A model generated the notes under the pieces. It was not told the origin of the DNA. It saw only the letters and a program-made list of their open reading frames with translations, and did not search any database. Shown in pieces: positions 43,048 through 51,294 of a stretch of 64,000 bases of DNA. Made by a program: the position numbers and the translations under genes. The DNA lies in contig NZ_JAJUBB010000003.1 in NCBI RefSeq assembly GCF_028683135.1, forward strand, positions 1 through 64,000. The letters run 5' to 3'. This stretch comes from Enterovibrio qingdaonensis. GTDB taxonomy: Bacteria > Pseudomonadota > Gammaproteobacteria > Enterobacterales > Vibrionaceae. How positions within the stretch are numbered: the stretch's first letter is position 1; each line of letters starts with the position of its first letter.

Positions 43048-44063
43048 TGACTGATCCTTTGATTGTCATCCTAGTGACAACTGCCCTTATCGTATTGAGT
43101 GGCTTCTTCGTTATCATCGAATTTGCGTTGATGGGCGCGCGTCGACACCGCCTTGAAGAAATGGCCGTTGAGAGCGCATCTGCACGTGCTGCTTTGCGCG
43201 GCATGAATGACCTGACACTGATGTTGGCGGGTGCTCAGCTGGGCATCACTTTCTGTACCTTTGCATTGGGTGCGGTTACTAAGCCTGCTGTCGATCAGTG
43301 GGTTGGGCCTGTATTCCTTGCTATGGGTATGCCAGATTGGGCAGCAGACGGTGCGGCCTTCGGTTTTGCGCTGTTTGTCGTGACGTTTCTGCACCTGGTA
43401 GTGGGTGAGATGGCACCGAAATCTTGGTCTATTGCCCATCCGGAAAAATCGGCACTGGCTATTGGTATCGTCGCGAGAGCCTACGTTTGGCCGCTACGCC
43501 CGCTGTTAAATTGGATCAACAGCATTGCAAACCGATTGGTAAAAGCATCGGGTGTTGAGCCTGTTGAAAGTGCCGCTGTCGGCGGACAAGACGTTGATAC
43601 CATTCGTCAGTTGGTAGAGCACTCTGGCAAGGTGGGTACGCTGAAGCCGAACATCCAGCGTCAGCTTTCTGGTTTGATTGATCTTAGCTCTATCCCTGTA
43701 GAAACCTTGGTAACAGAAGGTCAGGTGATGGCGCATGTTGATAAGAATGCGACAATTGCTGAGGTGCGTGCAGCAGCAATGGCGTCAGGACACCTTCGTA
43801 TTCTGTTGTGCGGCAAACGCGGGATTAAGCCTCTTGTGGTGCATGTGCGTGATACTTTGCTGGAACCGACCGATAAGGCTGCACGAGAAGTGGCGCGCAA
43901 AGCCTATGTGCTTGATTCGAAAACACCGGTTTACGAAGCACTTGCACGTATGCGTAAAGCCAGCGTACAGCTTGCGGTAGTGAGCAAAAACGGTGAAATG
44001 GTGGGTGTCGTGACATTGGCCGATATCATTAAACGTGTGTTGCCGACGACGGCAGGAAACTGA
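43047..44063 (+). CDS. Second CNNM/CBS membrane protein, lacks CorC_HlyC domain
   Basis: A 338-residue paralogue of the preceding protein. The membrane domain is FFVIIEFALMGARRHRLEEM, LAGAQLGITFCTFALGAVTKP and VVGEMAPKSWSIAHPEKS, followed by a CBS pair (about residues 205-335). It ends right after the second CBS, without the C-terminal CorC_HlyC domain. Such a full-length plus short pair suggests a hetero-oligomer. A strong terminator follows at 44121-44148. Confidence 0.88.
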   Translation: MTDPLIVILVTTALIVLSGFFVIIEFALMGARRHRLEEMAVESASARAALRGMNDLTLMLAGAQLGITFCTFALGAVTKPAVDQWVGPVFLAMGMPDWAADGAAFGFALFVVTFLHLVVGEMAPKSWSIAHPEKSALAIGIVARAYVWPLRPLLNWINSIANRLVKASGVEPVESAAVGGQDVDTIRQLVEHSGKVGTLKPNIQRQLSGLIDLSSIPVETLVTEGQVMAHVDKNATIAEVRAAAMASGHLRILLCGKRGIKPLVVHVRDTLLEPTDKAAREVARKAYVLDSKTPVYEALARMRKASVQLAVVSKNGEMVGVVTLADIIKRVLPTTAGN

Positions 44064-44120
44064 TTCGTACCTCCAGTACCCAACAGGGTTAACGCTGGAG
44101 ATGCAAACTAACACGTAAGA

Positions 44121-44148
44121 AAAAACGCCACCCATCGGTGGCGTTTTT
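44121..44148. terminator. Bidirectional terminator
   Basis: AAAAACGCCACC-CATC-GGTGGCGTTTTT, with T runs on both strands, between convergent genes ending at 44063 and 44170. Confidence 0.9.
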
Positions 44149-44169
44149 CGTTTTATCTTTCGTGTTCCA

Positions 44170-45294
44170 TCACAGCTTAGGCAATGTCGCCCAAATTGCG
44201 GCGAGCATATCGCTACCAAATGTGGCACTGCGCGATGGGGACCAACCGTAAACATCATCTGGCTGGTCGTTATGGTCTTTAAACGGCATCTCAACGGTGT
44301 AAGACAGACACTTGAACTGTTCTGCCACCCAATTGGTTGCCACCGTTAAGTTAGCTGTGCCCGGTGCGTTTTTCGGGTAACCGTGTACATCCTGAAACTC
44401 TGGGGTAATAGTCAGAAGGGCGTGCTTGAAGTGTGCTTCACGTGCCGCTAATGCTTCATCGTACGATGGGACGCCTTCGCTACCTGCTACAAAGTTGTAT
44501 GGGATCGCCTCATCACCATGAATATCTAAGAACATATCAACGCCAGTCTCCAGCATGCGCTCGCGCACGTAGAAAACCTCAGGGCTGCGTTCCACAGACG
44601 GTGATTGCCATTCGCGGTTAAGGTTCGCACCCACCGCATTATGGCGCAGGTGACCGCGAATACTGCCATCTGGGTTCATGTTTGGTACCACGCGGATAAC
44701 GGCATTATCAATCAGAGCCTTTCCAACCGTATCGGTTTCATCCAGCAGACGCAGCAGCAATCCTTCAATCAACCACTCTGCCATGGTTTCACCTGGGTGC
44801 TGACGACCGATGACCCAGATATTTTTCTTCCCTTCAGCAGGTTCACCAATGGTCAGCAGGCTGATGTCATTACCGTCGAGTGTTGAGCCCAGTGTTTCTA
44901 GCTGACAGGCGTAATGCGTTTGCGCATTGTGCAGCAAATCTTGGTGGCGATCGTACGAATACGGCGCGAAGTATGCGAAATACATAGAACTCATTTCAGG
45001 GATGACTGAAAAGCGCAAGTTATCGCCATCGAACTCCGAAGGAATGCGGAACCACTCGTTGCGATCATACGACGCGACAACGTCGTAATCTTGCCAGCCT
45101 TCTGTGTACGCCGATTTCGCAAGGTTTTGGAGTGTGAATTGATGCAGGTCTTGCGATGCGCTTTCCAGACGGAAATGGAACCACTGCGCCGTTTCTGTGT
45201 TGTTATCAGCAGGAATAGTGAGTTGAATGTTGTCGGGTGCTTCTGCGGTAACAACGTGGATGTTTCCGCTTTCGAAATTGCTAAAAATCTTCAT
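44170..45294 (-). CDS. M14-family zinc carboxypeptidase, cytosolic CCP-like
   Basis: A 374-residue protein. An N-terminal beta-sandwich-like region (about 1-120, with HFRLES and FSVIPEMSSMYFAYFAPYS) precedes an M14 carboxypeptidase domain. Zinc ligands: HPGE in GRQHPGETMAEW and His in LDIHGDE; PNMNPDGSIRGHLRHNAVGANLNREW is the substrate-binding region and TVEMPFKDHN holds the catalytic Glu. There is no signal peptide. This architecture resembles cytosolic carboxypeptidases (AGBL/CCP-like), whose eukaryotic members trim glutamate chains; the bacterial substrate is unknown. It is a single gene. Confidence 0.88.
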   Translation of the reverse strand: MKIFSNFESGNIHVVTAEAPDNIQLTIPADNNTETAQWFHFRLESASQDLHQFTLQNLAKSAYTEGWQDYDVVASYDRNEWFRIPSEFDGDNLRFSVIPEMSSMYFAYFAPYSYDRHQDLLHNAQTHYACQLETLGSTLDGNDISLLTIGEPAEGKKNIWVIGRQHPGETMAEWLIEGLLLRLLDETDTVGKALIDNAVIRVVPNMNPDGSIRGHLRHNAVGANLNREWQSPSVERSPEVFYVRERMLETGVDMFLDIHGDEAIPYNFVAGSEGVPSYDEALAAREAHFKHALLTITPEFQDVHGYPKNAPGTANLTVATNWVAEQFKCLSYTVEMPFKDHNDQPDDVYGWSPSRSATFGSDMLAAIWATLPKL

Positions 45295-45579
45295 TCTTAT
45301 GGCTTTGTATAAGGGCTAAAGGATTACATTAGCACAGGTCTCACGCCTCGAAAGCGAACAATGCTGTATTAATTTACCAACTCATCAGTAATTCCAAGAG
45401 GGCGATACGAATCAGAGATAAAACGCGTTTATGGGTATTAGGTTAACCCATTCTTGCCTATTGCTGTCATGATAGGTTTTGTATGAGAGGGACGGACTAA
45501 TCTGGTCTTCTGTCTTTGGACGAATAGGATAAGTTGTCCGCTAATTCAGTTGTTATAGAAAATAAGAGTCGACGTAAAT
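45295..45579. other. Divergent intergenic region, nothing specific seen
   Basis: 285 bases between the divergent carboxypeptidase and GNAT genes. No gene, repeat or clear operator was found. Confidence 0.4.
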
Positions 45580-45987
45580 ATGGATATTAAAGTAGAACTC
45601 AATGGCGAGATTGAAGAGGCCGAAATCGTAGAATTGTATCGCGCTAACGAGTGGTCTTCAGCAGAAAAACCCGAACAGCTTTTGCTTGCTCTGCGCAATT
45701 CCCACACGCTAGTTACCGCTCGCGTAGCCGGAAAGTTGGTGGGGGTAGGCAATGCCATTTCAGATGGTCACCTGGTGGTTTATTACCCCCATATGCTTGT
45801 GCATCCTTCGAGTCATGGTAATGGCATAGGTCGCAAAATGATGGAGGCAATGCAGTCGGTGTACAACGGATTTCATCAACAAATGCTGACGGCTGATGGG
45901 GAGGCCATCGAATTCTACAAAGCCCTTGGCTTTGAGCGTGCAGGAAAAACAGAACCCATGTGGGTATACGCAGGAGCCGAGCATTAA
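45580..45987 (+). CDS. GNAT-family N-acetyltransferase
   Basis: A 135-residue GNAT protein. The acetyl-CoA-binding motif A is MLVHPSSHGNGIGRKMMEAM, with the following FYKALGFERAGKTEPMW typical of motif B. The N-terminal part (EIVELYRANEW...KPEQLLLALRNS) resembles small GNATs acting on free small molecules. The substrate is unknown. It is a single gene. Confidence 0.85.
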   Translation: MDIKVELNGEIEEAEIVELYRANEWSSAEKPEQLLLALRNSHTLVTARVAGKLVGVGNAISDGHLVVYYPHMLVHPSSHGNGIGRKMMEAMQSVYNGFHQQMLTADGEAIEFYKALGFERAGKTEPMWVYAGAEH

Positions 45988-46110
45988 ATAGCTAACATGG
46001 CTTGGAACACCAACGCTAAGCCATTTCTGCCACAAAATGAGCCTGTCCTTTGCGTTATGAAGACACCATGAACCATGATGAATTGATGTAGAGAATGAAT
46101 CGTGAAATCG

Positions 46111-46136
46111 AAAAAGCCGGCAAAGAGCCGGCTTTT
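46111..46136 (-). terminator. Terminator of the 188-residue gene
   Basis: AAAAAGCCGGC-AAAGA-GCCGGCTTTT, directly downstream of the minus-strand gene ending at 46162. Confidence 0.8.
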
Positions 46137-46161
46137 GAATGTTTAGCCGAAAAGCGTTCGC

Positions 46162-46728
46162 TTAGTCGATAGAAACATCACCTTCGAGATCTTTCAGAAT
46201 CATTTTTTGAATGTCGATGCCCATCGTCATAATGATGAGGCTCCAGTTCAAAAATGGCAGCGACCCATTTGCAACACCGTGTGCAAAGTTAGAGGCATTC
46301 CAATTGAAAACTGTCGAAAGCTTCTCAGTCGTTAACGAATCATAATTGTCATTATCAATCAGATTGCTGAACTGCTCTTGAGTGGGACAAAGGAATTTGT
46401 CGTTCGGCCTAAAAGCCGTTGGCTTGAAGTACGAAAGCATCTTTCTCACATTCACTTCAATAACGTCACCGTTACTTTGAATGTTTGGCTTACCAACCAG
46501 TGCACACAAAAAACACCAGCATGGGTAAGGAATGGAAGATACATTGTCTGGTTCGTTTTTGTAACGTGCAGTCCAAGCATTGACGCTTTTCGGCTGCAAT
46601 CCTGTCACTTTTGCCAATTGAACGGCGTCGTAACCATTATCTTTCAGTAAGTTAATGATTGTTGCAACTTCTGAAACAAAAGGTTTTGTCCAATTTTTGA
46701 AAGGTACGAGTGTCGTGTCTCTTATCAT
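46162..46728 (-). CDS. Hypothetical protein with HTH-like N terminus
   Basis: A 188-residue protein. Residues about 18-56 (EVATIINLLKDNGYDAVQLAKVTGLQPKSVNAW in parts) look like a helix-turn-helix of the Cro/C1 type. The following CWCFLCALVGKP and the C-terminal block, rich in Asn and Asp, are not recognised. It could be a small transcriptional regulator. It is transcribed away from the acyl-carrier operon at 47562, with a very long shared upstream region, so regulation of that operon is possible but unproven. Confidence 0.6.
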   Translation of the reverse strand: MIRDTTLVPFKNWTKPFVSEVATIINLLKDNGYDAVQLAKVTGLQPKSVNAWTARYKNEPDNVSSIPYPCWCFLCALVGKPNIQSNGDVIEVNVRKMLSYFKPTAFRPNDKFLCPTQEQFSNLIDNDNYDSLTTEKLSTVFNWNASNFAHGVANGSLPFLNWSLIIMTMGIDIQKMILKDLEGDVSID

Positions 46729-47561
46729 GATTGAGTGAAATCTTATCTATAAACAAACAGTAGGTTTGCTTCATTGTAACGTTGACAGGAATCATACGTA
46801 CCTCGCTTTATAAGTCCAGAGTTATTGGCAAGCGTGTTATAGGGTGTCAAGACGGGCAAATCCTATGTTCGTGACTATTTGGAAATGCACAAACGAACCA
46901 CTGGTGTTGGTTTCTCACTGATGTTCTTCACTGTTCAAGCGTCTAACTGAAAGGGATGGCGTGTTCTAAGCACTGTGCATATGCGCTTCTCACCGGTGAA
47001 AGGCACATGGCATGCAGGAAACGAACGCGTGGAATAGGTATTTCTTTGTGTTTTATGGCGGTGTTTGCGCCTCATATTAGAACACTATTAGTTCATGTGA
47101 ATTTTAAATTAACCAAGTGATTTTGGTTTGAGTGATATTTACAAGAAAGGATTTAAATGAATAAATCATCTCATTTAGATAAAATTGTAATATGTTTCGA
47201 TGTGGTGGCCAAGTTTTGAGATTTTATGCGTTTTCATAACAATTTGGCTGATGATGGTTTAATGGTGCTCTTCTACAGTGGATACACTTGTTAATACTCA
47301 TTGTTTTTGGGTTAATTTGACTAGAAACAAAAAGATATAACTTTTCGTATTATTTTATTACTATTTTTGTTTATTTTAATTCTAGATTGTAATGAATGAT
47401 GGTTTCGCTGGGTTTTAGGTCCTTTTTGATATTTGTAGTGGTGTGTATGCAACTGATTGGATTGACCCTATTTGGGGCCGTTGTTAGCTTCTAATTAAAG
47501 GGAGATACACAAGTGAAGTGTTGCTGGTGTAATTGATTTATGGGATTTTAATGGTAGTGGC
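46729..47561. other. Long AT-rich region upstream of the acyl operon
   Basis: About 830 bases. It contains one possible short ORF at 47157-47219 and otherwise no supported gene. Its right half (from about 47080) is extremely AT-rich and must carry the promoter for the ACP operon. The left part (46780-47000) is of normal composition and unexplained. Confidence 0.5.
47157..47219 (+). CDS. Possible 20-residue leader or peptide ORF
   Basis: ATG at 47157 with AAAGGA (47147-47151) five bases upstream; TGA at 47217-47219. The predicted peptide is MNKSSHLDKIVICFDVVAKF. The start signal is good but the ORF is short enough to be chance. It lies 340 bases before the ACP gene and could be a leader peptide or nothing. 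Confidence 0.25.
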   Translation: MNKSSHLDKIVICFDVVAKF

Positions 47562-47849
47562 ATGAGTATTTTTTTAGAAAACAAACATCATTTAACCGAC
47601 TCGATAATAACAGAAGTCTTGGAACGATTGGAGGCAGAGTCCGAAAGTGCGGTGGCAGCTAAAGATATTCTACCCACGATGTCACTACGAGACGATCTTG
47701 GTATGGATTCGATGCAGGCTGTGTCATTGACCCTCGACTTAGAAGATTCACTGTCTATTTCCATTGATGACGAAGATTTAGTCAAACTCAGTACCGTGAG
47801 TGATCTTTTTGAAATCATTGAATTAAAGCTAAGCGAAAAAGATGGATAA
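47562..47849 (+). CDS. Acyl carrier protein
   Basis: A 95-residue carrier protein. The phosphopantetheine attachment Ser is residue 50 in DDLGMDSMQAVSL. The rest is acidic and helical as expected. It carries the growing or finished acyl chain as a thioester. It starts a six-gene plus-strand operon; the ketosynthase start overlaps its stop by 8 bases. It is distinct from housekeeping AcpP in wording and length, so it is a pathway-specific carrier. Confidence 0.92.
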   Translation: MSIFLENKHHLTDSIITEVLERLEAESESAVAAKDILPTMSLRDDLGMDSMQAVSLTLDLEDSLSISIDDEDLVKLSTVSDLFEIIELKLSEKDG

Positions 47850-49095
47850 TCGTAGACGGGTAGTGATAAGCGGTGTTGGTGTTGTTTCTTCAATCGGAAA
47901 TGATTTTGATACTGTCACTGAATCTTTGAAGCTCGGTCGCAGTGGTATTCGTGCCGTTGAGTCTTGGTCTGAATATGGGTTAACCAGTCGCATTGCTGGT
48001 TTGGTTGACTTAGACGAATCAAAAATACAATCAGCAAACATTCCTCTTAAACTTCGTAAAGCGATGCCAACCTCAACACTCTATTGCAGTGTTGCAGCGA
48101 ATGATGCGATTTTGTCGTCTCGCTTGAGCCCCGAAGAGCTCGCGGACCCGCGTACTGCTTGTCTTGTTGGCAGCGGTGTGGCTGATGTGGGTGTTATACA
48201 TAGGGAAGGGGTGAGGTATTACAACGGACAGGTTCGTCGTTCAGAACCTTATACGGTGCTGAAATCCATGAGCAGCACGCCGAGTGCAATACTGACAAAA
48301 CTCTTTGGCATCACTGGGCGAAGCTATTCCATCTCTTCTGCTTGCGCGACGGGCGCACATAATATCGGACATGCTTACGAACTCATACGTGATGGCGTGA
48401 TAGACAGAGCAGTCACAGGCGGTTGTGAGGAAGTGAATGAATTGATTGTGGCATCATTTCAAGCGTTGAGAATGGCTCTTTCTACCGGTTTCAATGACAC
48501 GCCAGAGGCCGCATCTCGCCCCTATGATCGCGATAGAGATGGGTTTGTGATTAGCGGCGGAGCTGGCGTGCTTGTGCTGGAGTCGCTTGATTCAGCCATA
48601 GCGCGTAATGCGCCAATCTATGCAGAAATCGCCGGTTATTCTGCGAATTCAGACCCTCATGACTTAGTGCTTCCCCAAGCCGATGGCGGTACGTTTGTTG
48701 ATTGCATCTTTAGCGCATTAGAAGACGCAGGTGTATCCACTGAAGACGTCGATGCCATCAATACACATGGAACAGGCACGGGCCCTGGCGATGTGGCTGA
48801 AGTGAATGGACTGCGCCGAGCTTTTGGAGAAAACAATGTGCCGAGATTCTCGTCGACGAAATCAATGACAGGACACGCGATTGGCGCAGTAGGTGCCATT
48901 GAGTTGATAGCTTGTATCGCGATGCTGAAAGAAGGTTTTATCGCGCCGTCAATCAATATTGAAAACATTGACCCTTTGTTTGCAGATGCCCCCATCGTTC
49001 GCGAAACCACCCCCGCGGATTTGAAGACGGTTCTGTCTTTAAACTTTGGCTTTGGTGGGACAAATGCCGCGACTATCCTGCGGAAAATGGACTGA
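47842..49095 (+). CDS. Beta-ketoacyl-ACP synthase (FabF/B type)
   Basis: A 417-residue condensing enzyme. The Cys-His-His triad is complete: C168 in SISSACATGAHN, H309 in INTHGTGTGPGD, H345 in KSMTGHAIGAVGA. It therefore should extend acyl chains by two carbons from malonyl-ACP. No ketoreductase, enoyl reductase or malonyl transferase is present in the operon, so these would come from primary fatty acid synthesis. Translationally coupled with the ACP. Confidence 0.92.
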   Translation: MDNRRRVVISGVGVVSSIGNDFDTVTESLKLGRSGIRAVESWSEYGLTSRIAGLVDLDESKIQSANIPLKLRKAMPTSTLYCSVAANDAILSSRLSPEELADPRTACLVGSGVADVGVIHREGVRYYNGQVRRSEPYTVLKSMSSTPSAILTKLFGITGRSYSISSACATGAHNIGHAYELIRDGVIDRAVTGGCEEVNELIVASFQALRMALSTGFNDTPEAASRPYDRDRDGFVISGGAGVLVLESLDSAIARNAPIYAEIAGYSANSDPHDLVLPQADGGTFVDCIFSALEDAGVSTEDVDAINTHGTGTGPGDVAEVNGLRRAFGENNVPRFSSTKSMTGHAIGAVGAIELIACIAMLKEGFIAPSINIENIDPLFADAPIVRETTPADLKTVLSLNFGFGGTNAATILRKMD

Positions 49096-49121
49096 CACTT
49101 GAACGTTAGTGAATAGAGAGT

Positions 49122-49631
49122 ATGGATAGAGATTTCATTGACGAACTTCGCGACTCGCAAGGCGTACTTGATAAAGCGTCAGTTGGTGCAATTTTACCGT
49201 ATGGTGACGCATTTTTATTCGTAGAATCAGTCAGTTATTTAACCGATTCGGACGTCATCGCGCAATACAAGATCCCCGTTTCTTCCAAGCTGATCAATGC
49301 GCATTTCAAGCATGTAAGCATGATGCCTGGCGTTTTGATGGGCGAGGCATTGGCGCAAGCAGGTATTGTTTTAATTCATTACCGGAGTGAGTTTGAGGAA
49401 CCGACGGATGTTGTCGCCAGCACTGTCAGTCAAATGCGATTTAAAACCCCCGCGTTACCTGGAGATACCCTAGAAGCACATGTCACCATTAAGGCCATTA
49501 ATCGTCTGGGAGCCAGGTTAACCGGAAATTCCTACGTAAATGGGCGAGAAGTCTTATCTGCCACTTTTGATCTCACCTTTGTCAAAAGAAAAAATCTCAT
49601 TGAACATGTTTCTAAATATAGGGAGAGCTGA
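49122..49631 (+). CDS. FabZ-like 3-hydroxyacyl-ACP dehydratase
   Basis: A 169-residue hot-dog-fold protein. The catalytic pair is kept: His 61 in INAHFKH and Glu 75 in GVLMGEALAQAG, 14 residues apart as in FabZ, with MMPGVLM between them. It would introduce a double bond in the acyl chain. AGAGAG precedes the ATG. The next gene starts immediately after its stop (TGA-GTG). With ACP and ketosynthase it forms a minimal acyl-tailoring set. Confidence 0.88.
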   Translation: MDRDFIDELRDSQGVLDKASVGAILPYGDAFLFVESVSYLTDSDVIAQYKIPVSSKLINAHFKHVSMMPGVLMGEALAQAGIVLIHYRSEFEEPTDVVASTVSQMRFKTPALPGDTLEAHVTIKAINRLGARLTGNSYVNGREVLSATFDLTFVKRKNLIEHVSKYRES

Positions 49632-50081
49632 GTGTCGTTTAGGTTAGCCGCTGTCGATGATTTTATAGATATAGAGTCATCAAGTTTTAAGTGTTCGAGT
49701 TATAAAAACCTTGCTTACCCGCTTGGTTGTTCAAAGTCAGAACTCGATTCGGCATTGGGTGATGGTGATTTTGTTGTGTTTAGTGATACAGCGAAAGTCG
49801 GATTTGTCAGAGTAAAAGCCCTGTTTTCTCGCATCGCCTATCTTGACCTCCATTTGTTGTGTGACGTTGCTGATGATGACATTCGGGCAGTAATGAACTG
49901 GTTAGCGGCGCATTATGATGTAGGTAAGTATTACATCCAACTACTCCCCAATGAGCAACGAGAAATAGAGTGCTTAACACGTTTAGGCTTTGCTGAGGAA
50001 GCGCGATTGAAAAAACAGTTGTTTGTTGAGGGGGCGTATTGCGATTTATTAATGATGGGAAGTGAGGATAAACGTGTTTGA
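49632..50081 (+). CDS. GNAT-family acyltransferase 1
   Basis: A 149-residue GNAT-like protein. The second half has the pattern of GNAT motif B (LPNEQREIECLTRLGFAEEARLKKQLFVEGAYCDLLMMG, seen in two blocks). Motif A is weak. The start is GTG at 49632 with AGGGAGAG just upstream. Its position between a dehydratase and a second GNAT suggests it transfers the acyl chain made by this operon, or an acetyl group, to an amine. In known GNAT-acylated ribosomal peptides such enzymes acylate Lys or Orn side chains. Confidence 0.75.
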   Translation: MSFRLAAVDDFIDIESSSFKCSSYKNLAYPLGCSKSELDSALGDGDFVVFSDTAKVGFVRVKALFSRIAYLDLHLLCDVADDDIRAVMNWLAAHYDVGKYYIQLLPNEQREIECLTRLGFAEEARLKKQLFVEGAYCDLLMMGSEDKRV

Positions 50082-50679
50082 CAGTGTTCGTGGAATCTAT
50101 TGCGCGTTGCGCCGTCCTAACCTCGAAGATCTTGATACCATCGCGGGCTGGCTAGAAGACCCTTACCTGAATTCGACCGTCTTTGATGGCTCGAACTTTA
50201 CCAATGGAGCCCAAGACCAAGCGATGACTTGGCTGGAACAAAATGCGGCTGTTTATGGTGGCGATAACCTTTTGGGATTGGTGTGCTCGGTCAAGAGTGG
50301 GAAGCCAATAGGGATGGTCTGGTTTAACAATATTGACTGGAAAAGCCGCACAGCCGATCTTCGCTATTTAGTGGGAGAAGCGGAATACCGTACCAGTGTA
50401 TTTGGACCCGAGATTGCACTGTTAAGTCTTCAAATGGCTTTTCACGTGATGAATTTACATAAAGTCTATGGCTATGTTTTATCAGGCAATGAGGATTCAA
50501 TCCGTCTTGCTGAGTTTGGCGGCATCAAAGAGGGTGTGTTGAAAAATTACGTGCCTGTTGAGGACGGATGGAACGACTACCATCTCTATGCCATGTTCTC
50601 AGATGATTTCCAGGCGCTGTTGCAAGAACACAAAGACGGGGTTCTACGCCGTCATTTTAGAGCCGGAATTTTCCAGTAG
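50074..50679 (+). CDS. GNAT-family acyltransferase 2 (RimJ-like)
   Basis: A 201-residue GNAT of the RimJ/RimL shape: RRPNLEDLDTIAGWLEDPYL at the start, GLVCSVKSGKPIGMVWFNNIDW, then the family block EIALLSLQMAFHVMNLHKVYGYVLSGNEDSIRLAEFGGIKEGVLK with the usual VLSGNEDSIRL. RimJ-like enzymes acylate peptide N termini or amino sugars. The start is GTG at 50074 with GAGGA five bases upstream, giving an 8-base overlap with GNAT 1. A GTG at 50062 is also possible. Confidence 0.85.
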   Translation: MFDSVRGIYCALRRPNLEDLDTIAGWLEDPYLNSTVFDGSNFTNGAQDQAMTWLEQNAAVYGGDNLLGLVCSVKSGKPIGMVWFNNIDWKSRTADLRYLVGEAEYRTSVFGPEIALLSLQMAFHVMNLHKVYGYVLSGNEDSIRLAEFGGIKEGVLKNYVPVEDGWNDYHLYAMFSDDFQALLQEHKDGVLRRHFRAGIFQ

Positions 50680-51284
50680 TGTTATTGCTGGCATTTTTAT
50701 TTAGCTCGGTTGTCGCTTTGTCTTTGTTATACCCGAAAGTCATTGGTGATAGCTTTGGCTTCCTATTAATGCTGCCAGTTATCGCCTACTCGGCGTATTT
50801 CTATGTTGATTGGCAGTTTGCGTTTTCGCTTCAACTTATCGCGATTATCTTAGGTGGTATCTGCGTTGGTGTAGGGTTGCTGGCCGCGGGATTACCAATG
50901 AGTTCACCTCAGCCACGACAGTTTATTATCAATAGCTTCTCTGGGTTAAAGTACCTAAAACGCAACCGATGCTATCTCCTCTTTCAGATGGGAATAACAC
51001 TTTACGAAGAGTGCATTTGGCGAGTGTTTTTAATTAGCACGCTGTTATTGGTGCTTCCTGATTGGGGGGCCATTTGTGTCTCGTCGGTACTGTTCTGGAC
51101 AGTTCACGAGGAGAATAGGCCGCTCGGTTGGCATTCGCTGGAATTTTTCCTTTTCGCAATACTGCTTGGTGTTGCCTATGCACTGACTCATTCGGTGCTA
51201 TTTGTCTGGATAGTTCATCTAACCAGAAATGCACTTATCCTATCAGCCTCCTATTATGAGCAACACGAAGTGGGAGTTGGCTGA
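50679..51284 (+). CDS. CPBP-family intramembrane glutamic protease
   Basis: A 201-residue membrane protein with about six helices. All three CPBP (Abi/Rce1-like) motifs are visible: EECIWR (E110, E111, R115), FWTVH (H143) and HLTRN (H180, N184), which form the active site of MroQ- and Rce1-like proteases. In peptide gene clusters such proteins process leaders or provide self-immunity. It is the last gene of the acyl operon, with a GTG start overlapping the previous stop by one base. Its stop is only 10 bases from the stop of the convergent MacB permease. Confidence 0.9.
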   Translation: MLLLAFLFSSVVALSLLYPKVIGDSFGFLLMLPVIAYSAYFYVDWQFAFSLQLIAIILGGICVGVGLLAAGLPMSSPQPRQFIINSFSGLKYLKRNRCYLLFQMGITLYEECIWRVFLISTLLLVLPDWGAICVSSVLFWTVHEENRPLGWHSLEFFLFAILLGVAYALTHSVLFVWIVHLTRNALILSASYYEQHEVGVG

Positions 51285-51294
51285 CAGTCTGGCG

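Noticed and set aside
47562-51284. Aryl polyene or flexirubin-type pigment cluster
   Set aside because: Only one KS and one ACP are present. There is no ketoreductase, ammonia-lyase, thioesterase or glycolipid acyltransferase set, and the GNAT pair and CPBP protease do not fit.
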